Part shown: positions 25,808 to 34,461 of the stretch, one piece after another
Position numbering within the stretch: position 1 is the first letter of the stretch
Layout: each line of letters opens with the position of its first letter
Source of the DNA: Hymenobacter busanensis
GTDB taxonomy: Bacteria > Bacteroidota > Bacteroidia > Cytophagales > Hymenobacteraceae
Assembly: GCF_008727865.1 (NCBI RefSeq)
Contig: NZ_VTWU01000004.1
Span: forward strand, 62,001 to 126,000
Length of the DNA: 64,000 bases
Direction: 5' to 3'
Position numbers and translations under genes: made by a program
The notes under the pieces: generated by a model
Databases searched by the model: none
Told to the model about the DNA's origin: nothing
What the model saw: the letters and a program-made list of their open reading frames with translations, nothing else

Positions 25808-27022
25808 TTACTGACCGTATACTGCAGCAAAGGCTTCTGCAGCCGAGTCATCAGTTACGTTCACATACCGTTTGAAGGCTGCCCAGGTGCTGTGTCCGCT
25901 CAACTTCATCACGCGGCTCATCTCTATACCATCCTCCAAAGCCAAGGTTACGAACGTTCTCCGGGCAGTATGGGTAGTGACATAAGCGTATTTGGGCCCC
26001 CGCTCGGATAGGCGTTGCCCGCCGCGGTAGCGCACGCGTTCTACCTCTCGGTCTATTCCAGCCAGCTTAGCCAGTTCCTTGACGTACAGATTTAGCTTTG
26101 GATTGCTGATTGGGCGAAGACTACCTACCCGAATGCGGGCAACGATGTCGCGGGCTTCGGGTCGTAAGGGAATGACTTGGTCCTCCGCCGTTTTTTGGGT
26201 AGTGATGCGCAGCGATGTTTCAAAAATATGTTCCGGGCGTAAGGCGCTAATGTCGGAGTAGCGCAGACCGGTGTAGCAACCCAACAAGAAGAGGGCGCGC
26301 GAATTGTCGAGGTAACTGCCACAGGGAAGGACAAGGTCAGCGATGGCGCACACTTCTCTGGTAGTGAGAGTTAAAATAGAGGGCTCACGGCGGCGCCAAG
26401 CGAAGCGCTTAAAAGCCGCGTTTGTATGCAAGCCGCGGTCCTGTGCGTACCCCAAGAAATTTTTTAGGGTCGTCAGGTTCTTGTGAATGGCCGAGTCCGC
26501 CAACTGGCGTTGTTGCATGAGGTAGGTCGTGAACTTATCCGCAAAGGCTAGTGTGAAGTCATTGAACCCCATCGGATGCTTTGCATGAAGAGCAAACTCG
26601 CGCAGGTGGCGTAGTGCCGTGCGGTACACTTTTATGGTATTGGGGCGCTTGCTCCGACTACAGTAATTAATCCAGTCTGCGAAAGCGTTCAGGGCATCGG
26701 GCTCTTCGTGAACTGCTGCAATTGTTTTTGGCTCAATCGCAGCTCGTAAAGCAGTCGCATCTGGTATTAAGCCCTTCACACGCTGTTCCGCATAGAACTC
26801 AAGTAATTGTTCTCGAAACAAATCAAGCGTGTCGTTGAGTACATAGGGCGCATTCCCTTGGCGATACGTTTTCGCACGCTGCTCCTCGGTATCCCATTTC
26901 GCGGGAAGAATCTTGAGGTCAGTATAAATTTTGGTTCGGTGCCCATTTGCGTTGAACCAGATGAAAATTGATGTCGGTTTGTCTGACTGTGGTCGCTTTA
27001 GATGGAAGGAGATGCTGGGCAT
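25808..27022 (-). CDS. Tyrosine recombinase/integrase
   Basis: 404-residue site-specific recombinase that integrates the island at ssrA. It has an N-terminal arm-type domain (residues 1-90, FHLKRPQSDKPTSIFIWFNANG), a SAM-like core-binding domain (about 105-205), and the catalytic domain with Arg in GCYTGLRYSDIS, HTARRTF (HxxR), GHSTWAAF and the Tyr nucleophile in KRYVNV. This is the architecture of Bacteroidota ICE/phage integrases. It lies 184 nt inside the right att repeat, reading inward. Its -7 box abuts the GGGGTACA repeats, so bound integrase could limit its own expression. Confidence 0.95.
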   Translation of the reverse strand: MPSISFHLKRPQSDKPTSIFIWFNANGHRTKIYTDLKILPAKWDTEEQRAKTYRQGNAPYVLNDTLDLFREQLLEFYAEQRVKGLIPDATALRAAIEPKTIAAVHEEPDALNAFADWINYCSRSKRPNTIKVYRTALRHLREFALHAKHPMGFNDFTLAFADKFTTYLMQQRQLADSAIHKNLTTLKNFLGYAQDRGLHTNAAFKRFAWRRREPSILTLTTREVCAIADLVLPCGSYLDNSRALFLLGCYTGLRYSDISALRPEHIFETSLRITTQKTAEDQVIPLRPEARDIVARIRVGSLRPISNPKLNLYVKELAKLAGIDREVERVRYRGGQRLSERGPKYAYVTTHTARRTFVTLALEDGIEMSRVMKLSGHSTWAAFKRYVNVTDDSAAEAFAAVYGQ

Positions 27023-27047
27023 TTGAGGCGATTTTGGTTGTTTTCCA

Positions 27048-27055
27048 CAAAGCTA
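27048..27055 (-). promoter_or_regulatory. -7 promoter element (TAGCTTTG) of the integrase gene
   Basis: TAGCTTTG on the minus strand, 25 nt before the integrase ATG. The GGGGTACA pair starts 13 nt further upstream, overlapping the place where the -33 element should be. Confidence 0.55.
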
Positions 27056-27068
27056 CATACTCAATCAT

Positions 27069-27088
27069 GGGGTACAACATGGGGTACA
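27069..27088 (+). repeat. Right GGGGTACA repeat pair, candidate integrase arm sites
   Basis: GGGGTACA at 27069-27076 and 27081-27088, with the 12-bp pitch and orientation seen at 8219-8238. It lies 117 bp inside the right att repeat, against 42 bp on the left. Confidence 0.55.
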
Positions 27089-27205
27089 GAACATGCGTCA
27101 ACACGCTACTTGTTGCACCTAATTTGTGAAAATAATTATTGAATATACCCGTATGGGGCATATGGCGCTATTTCTTTCGTCGCATAAACGCGCATTCAAA
27201 ATCAA

Positions 27206-27230
27206 GGTTCGACTCCCTGCAGCTCCACTT
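27206..27230 (+). repeat. attR core repeat (displaced tmRNA 3' end)
   Basis: 25 nt identical to 8152-8176. This copy has no tmRNA body before it, so it is the original chromosomal 3' end displaced by the insertion, and it is followed by the original terminator. Confidence 0.85.
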
Positions 27231-27231
27231 C

Positions 27232-27265
27232 AAACCCTCTTCGCCGCGTGTGGAGAGGGTTTTTT
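27232..27265 (+). terminator. Displaced original ssrA terminator
   Basis: Stem AAACCCTCT (27232-27240) with AGAGGGTTT (27254-27262), then TTT. The same hairpin in diverged form follows the rebuilt tmRNA at 8178. Between it and the next gene (27266-27481) nothing is recognised apart from a possible weak box TAGCCTTG near 27312. Confidence 0.7.
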
Positions 27266-27481
27266 GTTTTTAGGGCCGGCCGCACACGGTTGGCGGATTG
27301 GGAACTGTAACTAGCCTTGTACCGCGCCGGCTTGCGGCCTTCTCCGGGCTGGTACGGAGGCGGGGCTACCCGCTGCACGGGAGAAGAAAATGCACTACGG
27401 TACGGATTGATGCGGGCTAAGCGGCAGGGTTTCTTTGTCGGAGTTCAACGGCCTTGCTCCCAAGGCTTTAATTCCGCCGCT

Positions 27482-29227
27482 ATGCGCCCCACTTTTTACT
27501 TACTACCGGCCCTGTTGCTGGCCGCCGTGCCGGCCTCGGCCCAAAAGCTGGCCCTCGAAAAAACCCACAACGTCAGCGGCAAAGCCAAGCGCGGCTTTCT
27601 CGACGATGTGCAGGTGAACGAGGCCGCCGACAAGCTCGACCTCACGTTCGTGACCAAGTCCACGAACCGCAAGGTGAAGTTCGAGACGTATCACTTCGAT
27701 ACCAAGTTTAACTTCCAGAGCATGGAGGAGAGCGAGCAGCCGGTGGAGCGGGTAAAGCGCTACAAGGGCGACCAGTACGACGTACCGGGGGTGACGGTGG
27801 AGCCCAACATGATGGGCACGCTGGTGCTGCGCCGCAAGCAGGCGCACTATACCTGGGACTGGTTTTGGGGCGGCTACAACAAGAAAATCGGGATTCTGGA
27901 AAAGGTGAAGCCCCGTGGCGACAACGGCTCGTACTACCAGTACGCGGCCCACACGGAGTACGACCAGACGGGCAACGTGGTGGTCATCACCTCGGCCAAG
28001 GACAAGCTGGGCAAGGGCGCCGACATGCTGCGCATGTACAAGGAATACCACGTGCTCAAGTTCAACAAAGACCTCGACCTCGTGTCCGATACCCCGTTGC
28101 GTTTTGACACGCCCCAGTTCGTGGTGGAAGCCGCCAAGCTCGACCCGCGCGGCGACCGGGACGAAGACGCCGACGATTCGGCCGACCCCGAGTACGACCT
28201 GGGCATTGTGTTTGCGCCGGTGAACGTGGGTGGCAAGAAATTCGCCGACCCCAAGGCCACCAACTACACCTACATCCGGGTGGGGGCCGACACCAAGCAG
28301 AAGGAGCGGGTGAGCTTCCAGTCGCCCAACAGTGTGTGGCTGGTCAACGGCATGGCCACGTTTGCCGACGGCTCGGTAGCCGTGTTCGGGCCCGCCAACG
28401 ACAAGCAGGACGACTACTTCAACGAGGCCATTCCCAACCAGATTGCCAGCTCCTCCATTCGGGAGCCGCTGGCCGAGAAGTTCAAGGCCAAAAACTTCGA
28501 GCTGCTCAAAATCAAGGACGGCGCCGTGAGCTTCATCAACAACACTCCCGTCGACGACTTCGAGAAGAAGCTCCAGACGCCGCCCACTCAAAAACGCACG
28601 CCCGAATACACCGGCAAACGCTTTAAAGTAACCAGCAGCGCGGTGCTGCCGAACGGCGACCTGCTCATTGGCGGGCAGAGCTTCACGTTTCAGCGCGGCG
28701 GCGCGCTGGGCATCGGCAAGCCCCAAACGGTGTCGTCGGGCGGCGGGCTGGTGGGGGGACTCACGGGGCTGGCCGGCAAAGGCGGCACCAGCATGGGCAC
28801 CACCGAGAACCTGAAGGATTACAAGGACGTGATGATGTTTCACTTCGACGCCACCGGCAACCTGCGGGCTCAGTACGGCGTGCGGCGCCAGGAAAACAAC
28901 AAGTACAGCGAGCAGAACCCCAACACCCAGAAAACCTACCTCAGCCAGGACGGCCGCCACGTGTACTGGATGATTGGCGAAATCAGCGGGCTGCGCGAGC
29001 AGGGCGGCATGGAATCGGGCACGCTGAAGGTGCTTTACTACCCGGCCGTCACCAAAATTGACCTGGCCTCAGCCAAGCTCACCAGCTTCGTGAAGTTCGG
29101 CAACGAGCAGTTTTTCCTCAACAACTCCCTGCCCGAGCTGCCGATGGGCAACCACAACACCATCGTGTACTTCGGCGAAAACAAGTCGGGCAAAACCATG
29201 TGGTTTGGCCAGATGCCGCTGGAATAG
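27482..29227 (+). CDS. Exported protein of unknown function
   Basis: 581 residues with a clear signal peptide (MRPTFYLLPALLLAAVPASAQ). The mature part is beta-rich and charged, with repeated strands such as DVMMFHFDATGNLRAQYGV and GDLLIGGQSF that suggest a propeller-like fold. A Gly-rich loop (SSGGGLVGGLTGLAGKGGTS) lies near 420-445. No catalytic motif or sorting domain is seen. The ATG at 27482 is chosen because the signal peptide starts there; an in-frame extension to 27317 has no signal-like character. It is the first chromosomal gene after the island. Not recognised as a named family. Confidence 0.75.
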   Translation: MRPTFYLLPALLLAAVPASAQKLALEKTHNVSGKAKRGFLDDVQVNEAADKLDLTFVTKSTNRKVKFETYHFDTKFNFQSMEESEQPVERVKRYKGDQYDVPGVTVEPNMMGTLVLRRKQAHYTWDWFWGGYNKKIGILEKVKPRGDNGSYYQYAAHTEYDQTGNVVVITSAKDKLGKGADMLRMYKEYHVLKFNKDLDLVSDTPLRFDTPQFVVEAAKLDPRGDRDEDADDSADPEYDLGIVFAPVNVGGKKFADPKATNYTYIRVGADTKQKERVSFQSPNSVWLVNGMATFADGSVAVFGPANDKQDDYFNEAIPNQIASSSIREPLAEKFKAKNFELLKIKDGAVSFINNTPVDDFEKKLQTPPTQKRTPEYTGKRFKVTSSAVLPNGDLLIGGQSFTFQRGGALGIGKPQTVSSGGGLVGGLTGLAGKGGTSMGTTENLKDYKDVMMFHFDATGNLRAQYGVRRQENNKYSEQNPNTQKTYLSQDGRHVYWMIGEISGLREQGGMESGTLKVLYYPAVTKIDLASAKLTSFVKFGNEQFFLNNSLPELPMGNHNTIVYFGENKSGKTMWFGQMPLE

Positions 29228-29398
29228 CCCCGCATTGCAGCTTCTTTCCTGCGGGCGGCACCGGTAGCCGCCCGCTTTTTTGCCCCGCCAATGCTAGCCC
29301 GCCACATCCGTACCTTATTCGACATGTGCTATATTGTTCGACCCTTCCGCGGGCCGAGCCCCGGTGCGTTGCTTGCTTCTGTCCCCACGCCCTTGCCC

Positions 29399-30073
29399 AT
29401 GTCTGCTGCCCACTCACCTTCCGCCGCCATTCCCTTGTTGCTCGTCGATGACCACCAACTGGTGCTGGAGGGCGTGCAGGTGCTGTTGCGCCACGAAGCC
29501 GACCTGCGCGTGGTGGCCACGGCCAACTCCGGCGCCGATGCGCTGCAGAAGCTCGCCGCGCACCCCGACGTGCAGGTAGCCGTGGTCGATTTGAACATGC
29601 CTCAGATGTCGGGCGTGGAGCTGACGCGCGCCATCCGTGAAGCGTACCCGTACGTGCGGGTGCTGGCCCTGAGCATGTTTCACGACCACGCCTCGGTGCA
29701 GGAAGTGCTGGCCGCCGGCGGCTCGGGCTACCTGCTGAAAAACACCACGGCCGAGGAGCTGAGCACCGCCATTCGGCGCGTAGCAGCCGGGCGCACGTAT
29801 TTCAACGCCGAAGTGGGCCGCACCCTGCTCGAACACCTCGACGTGCCCGCCACCCGCGACCAGGCCGACCGGCCCGTGCCGCTGACCACGCGCGAGCGGG
29901 AAATCCTGCAGCTGATTGCGGGCGAATACTCCAACGCCGACATTGCCGACAAGCTTTTCATCAGCGAGCGGACGGTGGAAACGCACCGCAAAAACATCTT
30001 CACCAAAACCAAGTCCAAGTCCATCGTGGGCCTGATTCAGTACGCGCTGCGCCACAAGCTGGTGGTGCTTTAA
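29399..30073 (+). CDS. NarL/LuxR-type response regulator
   Basis: 224 residues. The receiver domain (LLLVDDHQLVLEGV, phospho-acceptor Asp64 in VVDLNMP, Ser/Thr at ALSMF, Lys in YLLKNT) is followed by a C-terminal LuxR HTH (LTTREREILQLIAGEYSNADIADKLFISERTVETHRKNIFTK). It is the natural partner of the two HisKA_3-type kinases that face it at 30167-34246. The ATG at 29399 fits the receiver N-terminus. Targets unknown. Confidence 0.93.
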   Translation: MSAAHSPSAAIPLLLVDDHQLVLEGVQVLLRHEADLRVVATANSGADALQKLAAHPDVQVAVVDLNMPQMSGVELTRAIREAYPYVRVLALSMFHDHASVQEVLAAGGSGYLLKNTTAEELSTAIRRVAAGRTYFNAEVGRTLLEHLDVPATRDQADRPVPLTTREREILQLIAGEYSNADIADKLFISERTVETHRKNIFTKTKSKSIVGLIQYALRHKLVVL

Positions 30074-30091
30074 CAGCGCCGCTGAATGCGT

Positions 30092-30146
30092 GCAGAAACA
30101 CGTCGGCCGGCTTTCCATCAAAGGAAACCGGCCGACGTGTTTCTGC
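30092..30146. terminator. Long perfect hairpin between convergent regulator and kinase genes
   Basis: GCAGAAACACGTCGGCCGG (30092-30110) pairs with its exact complement at 30128-30146. An inner TTTCC/GGAAA extends the stem. It lies in the 93-nt gap between two convergent stops, so it most likely ends transcripts from both sides. Confidence 0.65.
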
Positions 30147-30166
30147 GCGTAAGTGGAATGCGTGGC

Positions 30167-32173
30167 TTAACCTGCCGTCACGGCCGCGGCCAGCGGCACT
30201 TCCAGCGTAACGGTGGTGCCGCGGCCGGGCACGCCATCGAAGTGGGCGCGGCCGCCGAGGTAAGCCATGCGCGTAGCCACGTTGCGCAGGCCGATGCCGG
30301 CGTCGGGTCCCAGCGCCTGCGGGTCGAAGCCCACGCCGTTGTCTTCCACCACTACCGTCAGCTCGTCGTCGCTTTTCACCAGCTGCAGCGTCACGTCGGT
30401 GGCGTGGGCGTGCTTGACGATGTTCTGCACCAGCTCCTGAATAACGCGGAACAGCACGCTTTCCACCGTGGGGTCCAGACGCATGTCGTCGAGGCCGAAG
30501 GCTTCCACCTCCACCCGCAGGCCGTTGCCGGAGGGCAGCTTGTCGAGGAAGTCGCGCACGGCGGCGGCCAGCCCGCGCTTGAGCAGGGCGTTGGGCATCA
30601 GATTGTGCGAAATGCTGCGTACCTCCCGAAACGACTCGTCCACTACTTCCACCGCGTTGTCGAGCAAAAGCTGGCGACTGGCCTGGGCGCCGTCGGATGC
30701 GGGCCCGAGCTGCTGGCCCAGGGCGTGGAGGTTGAGCTTGGCGGCAGTCAGCAGCTGGCCGATGCCGTCGTGCAGGTCGGAGCCGATGCGGCGCCGCTCG
30801 TTTTCTTCGGCCTCCAGCACCGCTGCGGCCCGCTGCCGCTCCAGCCCCTGCCGCTGCTGTTCCAGCTCCAATTGCTGGCGTAGGGCCCGGCGTTTGTAGA
30901 GGCTCCAGCCGGCCACCACCACCAGCAGCAGGGCTGCGCCGGCCGCCAGCAGCTGGGCGTTGCGCTGGCGCAGCACCAGCCGCTGGCGGCCGATTTCCAG
31001 CTGCTGAATGCGGTTGCGGGCGTCTTTCTGTTCGGTTTCGTACCGGGCTTGCATCTCCGTCACGCTGCGGGCAGCGGCATCGGAGCGAAGCGTGTCTTTC
31101 AGGAACGACAGGTCGTGCTGATAGGTGTAGGCCGCCCGAAAATCCCCTTGCTTGGCGGCCAGCGTGGCCAAGCCTTCCAAGGCATCAATTTCTTCCTCGC
31201 GGGCCCCCACCGCCTTGCTAAGCGCCAGCGCCCGGCGCAGGTAGGCGCCGGCTTGGCTGGTTTGACCCAGCTGCACGTAGGTTTCGCCAATGATGCTCTG
31301 CAAATCGGAATCGGCCTGCTGGCTGTGGTACGGGGCCAGGGCGCTGAGGCGCTCGGCGCGCAACAACGGGCGCAGGGCTGCCTCCCACTGCCCTTGTTTC
31401 TGGTAAATGACGCCCAACGTTATCAGAAACGGCAGAGCATCCAAACTGTCGCCGCCCTGTTTCACCTGCGCCAGCCCCTGCCGAATGTAGTCCAGGGCCC
31501 GCGGGTAGCGGCCGGCGTCGCGGTGAATGATGCTGAGGTGGTTGAGCGCGTTCAGAATATACGGCGGCACGTTCAGCGCCTGCCAGCGCCGCAACGACTG
31601 TTCGTAGGCGGCCTGGGCGGCCGGGTAGTTGTGCTGGTTCACGTACACCTGCCCAATGCGGGTGTAGGAATCGGCAATGCCGCCGGAGTCGTGGGCAGCC
31701 TCGCGCAGGCGCAGACCGTGCAGTAGGTAGCGCATGGCGGTTTCGTACTCGCCCAAATCGGTGTAGCGGATGCCGATGTTGCTGTAGTTGTGACCCTCCC
31801 AGAGCTTGTTGCCGATGGCCGCGTTGTACTTGGCCGACAGCAGGTGGTGGGCAATGGACAGCCGGGCGCGTTCGGCCGCGCCATTCATGGTGCCGAAGTT
31901 GTAGTGAATGCGCGCCAGCCGCACGGTGTCGTGCAGCCGGGTGGCCAGCCGCAGCGCCTGGCGGGCATATTGGCCGGCCAGGGCCGTGTCGTTGTAGGCA
32001 AAGTTGTAAACCAGGCTCACCAGGGCCTTGGTGCCGTTGGTGTCGGCCGGGTGCTGGGCCACCACCCGGCGCAGGCTGTCGACCGTCCGGTTGTTGCGTT
32101 GCGGAATGAGTTGGGCCTGCGCCGTGCCGGCCAGCAGCAGAAGCAGGCAAAAAAGGCGTAATGGTGTGGGCAT
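30167..32173 (-). CDS. TPR sensor histidine kinase (HisKA_3)
   Basis: 668-residue kinase. A signal peptide or first TM (MPTPLRLFCLLLLLAGTAQA) leads to about 380 periplasmic residues of TPR repeats (RTVDSLRRVVAQHPADTNG onward). A TM segment (LLAAGAALLLVVVAGWSLY) follows, then a coiled coil and the DHp domain with His468 in SDLHDGIGQLL. The HATPase domain has SHNLMPNALLKRG, VVEDNGVGFD and GIGLRN. It is one of a tandem pair with the kinase at 32234, and both oppose the NarL-type regulator. The ATG at 32173 begins the signal sequence. Confidence 0.92.
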   Translation of the reverse strand: MPTPLRLFCLLLLLAGTAQAQLIPQRNNRTVDSLRRVVAQHPADTNGTKALVSLVYNFAYNDTALAGQYARQALRLATRLHDTVRLARIHYNFGTMNGAAERARLSIAHHLLSAKYNAAIGNKLWEGHNYSNIGIRYTDLGEYETAMRYLLHGLRLREAAHDSGGIADSYTRIGQVYVNQHNYPAAQAAYEQSLRRWQALNVPPYILNALNHLSIIHRDAGRYPRALDYIRQGLAQVKQGGDSLDALPFLITLGVIYQKQGQWEAALRPLLRAERLSALAPYHSQQADSDLQSIIGETYVQLGQTSQAGAYLRRALALSKAVGAREEEIDALEGLATLAAKQGDFRAAYTYQHDLSFLKDTLRSDAAARSVTEMQARYETEQKDARNRIQQLEIGRQRLVLRQRNAQLLAAGAALLLVVVAGWSLYKRRALRQQLELEQQRQGLERQRAAAVLEAEENERRRIGSDLHDGIGQLLTAAKLNLHALGQQLGPASDGAQASRQLLLDNAVEVVDESFREVRSISHNLMPNALLKRGLAAAVRDFLDKLPSGNGLRVEVEAFGLDDMRLDPTVESVLFRVIQELVQNIVKHAHATDVTLQLVKSDDELTVVVEDNGVGFDPQALGPDAGIGLRNVATRMAYLGGRAHFDGVPGRGTTVTLEVPLAAAVTAG

Positions 32174-32233
32174 GCGGGGAAAATGAGCGGGCGAAACAGT
32201 AGGTAACCAAGCAGCCGAAACAGGCAAAATGCG

Positions 32234-34246
32234 TCAGGCAGCCACCGGCTGAAGCGGTACTTCCAGCGTAACGGTGGTACCACGGCCGGGCGCCGCATCG
32301 AAGTGGGCGTGGCCGCCGAGGTAATCCATGCGCGTTTGAATGTTGCGCAGGCCGATGCCGGCGTCGGGGCCCAGGGCCTGCGGGTCGAAGCCCACGCCGT
32401 TGTCTTCCACCATCACCGTCAGTTCGTCGTCGTTGCGGATAACCTGCAGGCTGATTTGGCTGGCCTGCGCGTGCTTGACGATGTTTTGGACCAATTCCTG
32501 AATGACCCGAAACAGCACGCTTTCCACCGTCGGGTCCAGGCGCATGTCGTCGAGGCCGAAGGCTTCCACCTCCACCCGCAGACCGTTTTCGTTGGGCAGT
32601 TTGCTGAGAAAGTCGCGCACGGCTTGCACCAGCCCGCGGCGAATGAGGGCGTTGGGCATCAGGTTGTGCGAGATACCGCGCACCTCCCGAAACGACTCGT
32701 CCACCACCGACAGCGCGTTGTCGAGCAGCTCCTGCGGCCCTTGCGGCTGCGGCCCGAGCTGCCGCTCTAAGGCGTGGAGGTTGAGCTTGGCGGCGGTCAG
32801 CAGCTGGCCGATGCCGTCGTGCAGGTCGGAACCGATGCGGCGCCGCTCGTTTTCTTCTGCCTCCAGCACGGCCGCCGCCCGCTGCCGCTCCAGCCCCTGC
32901 CGCTGCTGCTCCAGCTCCAGCTGCTGGCGCAGGCGGTTGCGGTTGTAAAGCAGCCAGCCCACGGCCCCCAGCAGCAAGGCCACGGCCAACCCGGCCAGCA
33001 ATTGGGTATTGCGCCGCCGAATTACCTGCTGCTGCGTCCGCAGCTGGGCCTGCTGTACCAGCTGCTGCTTGCGCAGGAGTTGGTTCTGGGCTTCCTTTTT
33101 CTCGGTTTCGTAGCGCGTCTGCATTTCCTGCACCTTGGCTATGGTCTCCTCGTTCAGCACGGTGTCGCGGTAGAGGGCGCCCAAGCGCTGGGCCTGAAAG
33201 GCATCTTCCATCAAATCCAGGTTGTAAGCGGCCGCCGCAATGCCGTCGTAGGCCATCTGAATGCCTTGTTTGTCGCCGATGTGCTGCATGGCCTGCAGGG
33301 CCTGGCGGTAGCTGCGCAACGCGCCCTTGGGGTCCTGCATGCGGTTCTGCACATTGCCGAGTACGAAGAGGTTGCGGCCCGATTCGGCCCGGTTGCCCAG
33401 CCGGTCGGTGATGTCGATGCTGCGCTGCAGGTAGTCGCGCGCGGCCTGGTAGCGGCCCTGCATAAACTCGATTTTGCCCAAGGACTTCAGCGCCGAGGCT
33501 TCGTCGGCGTCGCGGCCCTGCTGCCGTGCGGCCTGGAGGGCGGCCTGGCCGTAGCGCGTGGCTTCGGGAAACTGATTCAGCGAGGAGTACGCACTGGACA
33601 GCGTGCGGTAAATCGACGGCAGCTGCCCAACGTTGCCGCTGCGCTGGCTGAACGTTTTGGCCTGCTGCAGGTACTCAATGGCCTCCGGATAGCGCGACAC
33701 CATCACCATCAACTGGCCCAGGCTGTTGTTGGCGGTGGCCCGCTGTGCGTCGTCGCGGTGTCGGTCGGCCAAGCGCAATTGGGCCAGAAACGTGCGCGCA
33801 GCAGCTTCCGGCTCGCCCAGCATGGCATACACCGAACCCTGGCGGCCGTACGCCCGCCCCGTCCCAACGGAGTCGCCGGCCTGGCGGTAGAGGCGCAGGC
33901 TCTGGTTGGCCAACGCGAGAGCCTGCTGGTATTCGCCCTGCTTCTGCACCGTCAACGACTGCAGGCCCAGCGTGGCCGCCTCGCCCGCTCGGTAGCGCAA
34001 CCGGCGGCTCAGTTGCAGGGCTTCCTGCAGCGGTTTTTGGGCCTGGTCGACGTTGGTCTGCAGCAAGGCATCGGCCCAGTTGTGGAGCAAGCGGATGCGG
34101 CCGGTATCGGCGGCCGGGTGGGCACGCACCACGGCCGCCAGCGAATCGGCTTTCAGCCGACCCGCCGCCGATTGGGCCGGGGCAAGATGCGGCATCAGGC
34201 AGGCCAGCAGCCCAGCCAGGGAGAAGAAACGAAACGGAAAAGACAT
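32234..34246 (-). CDS. TPR sensor histidine kinase (HisKA_3), paralogue
   Basis: 670-residue kinase with the same plan as its neighbour: signal (MSFPFRFFSLAGLLACLMPHLAPAQ), TPR array to about residue 375, coiled coil, TM (LLAGLAVALLLGAVGWLLY), His476 in SDLHDGIGQLL, then HATPase. From the TM onward it is almost residue-for-residue the same as the downstream kinase, while the TPR sensor halves differ strongly. It lies 60 nt before the next kinase gene on the same strand, so the two are probably one transcript. Confidence 0.92.
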   Translation of the reverse strand: MSFPFRFFSLAGLLACLMPHLAPAQSAAGRLKADSLAAVVRAHPAADTGRIRLLHNWADALLQTNVDQAQKPLQEALQLSRRLRYRAGEAATLGLQSLTVQKQGEYQQALALANQSLRLYRQAGDSVGTGRAYGRQGSVYAMLGEPEAAARTFLAQLRLADRHRDDAQRATANNSLGQLMVMVSRYPEAIEYLQQAKTFSQRSGNVGQLPSIYRTLSSAYSSLNQFPEATRYGQAALQAARQQGRDADEASALKSLGKIEFMQGRYQAARDYLQRSIDITDRLGNRAESGRNLFVLGNVQNRMQDPKGALRSYRQALQAMQHIGDKQGIQMAYDGIAAAAYNLDLMEDAFQAQRLGALYRDTVLNEETIAKVQEMQTRYETEKKEAQNQLLRKQQLVQQAQLRTQQQVIRRRNTQLLAGLAVALLLGAVGWLLYNRNRLRQQLELEQQRQGLERQRAAAVLEAEENERRRIGSDLHDGIGQLLTAAKLNLHALERQLGPQPQGPQELLDNALSVVDESFREVRGISHNLMPNALIRRGLVQAVRDFLSKLPNENGLRVEVEAFGLDDMRLDPTVESVLFRVIQELVQNIVKHAQASQISLQVIRNDDELTVMVEDNGVGFDPQALGPDAGIGLRNIQTRMDYLGGHAHFDAAPGRGTTVTLEVPLQPVAA

Positions 34247-34410
34247 CGGAAGGAGAGTTGCGGCGGAGTTCTAAACATAAGTATTAGAAAACCAGGATTT
34301 ATGATTTCGGGGCCGGAACACCAATAAAAGCGGGCGACTGGCGTGCATCGACTGCTCAGCGGCCAGCTCGCCGGTCAGCAAATCCAGACCGGGCCGGCTT
34401 TCACTAAAAC

Positions 34411-34437
34411 ACCCCGACGGAAGCTCCGCCGGGGTGA
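34411..34437 (-). terminator. Rho-independent terminator of the giant surface-protein gene
   Basis: On the minus strand CACCCCGGCGGA-GCT-TCCGTCGGGGTG forms a stem with one G-T pair, followed by TTTT. It begins 24 nt after the stop of the gene ending at 34462. The rest of the gap to the kinase start (34247-34410) shows nothing else. Confidence 0.75.
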
Positions 34438-34461
34438 GTGCAATGAAAAAAACAGCTGTCG

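Larger units (their letters stand above)
8152..27230. mobile_element. Integrative genomic island inserted at ssrA, carrying metal-efflux genes and unknown cargo
   Basis: A 19-kb island bounded by a 25-bp exact direct repeat, 8152-8176 and 27206-27230, that equals the tmRNA T-arm and acceptor 3' end. The homology continues with mismatches through the following terminator. A tyrosine recombinase (25808-27022) lies just inside the right end, and an excisionase-like HTH gene and a primase-helicase lie next to it. Base composition changes within the element: the metal cassette is GC-rich like the host, while 18.3-27.2 kb is clearly AT-richer. No conjugation genes (MobA/B, TraG, T4SS) are visible, so it is an integrative island that may be mobilised by another element rather than a self-transmissible ICE. 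Insertion in ssrA is a classical site for such integrases. Confidence 0.88.

Noticed and set aside
27187-27230. Possible tRNA gene because of the T-arm and acceptor-like sequence
   Set aside because: Only the 3' part is present; no D-arm or anticodon precedes it. It is the displaced tmRNA 3' end acting as attR.
8152-27230. Reading the island as a prophage or full ICE
   Set aside because: No capsid, tail, terminase, relaxase or secretion genes are visible; only integration and replication functions are supported.
32774-34327. 517-codon plus-strand frame
   Set aside because: Antisense to the second TPR histidine kinase.
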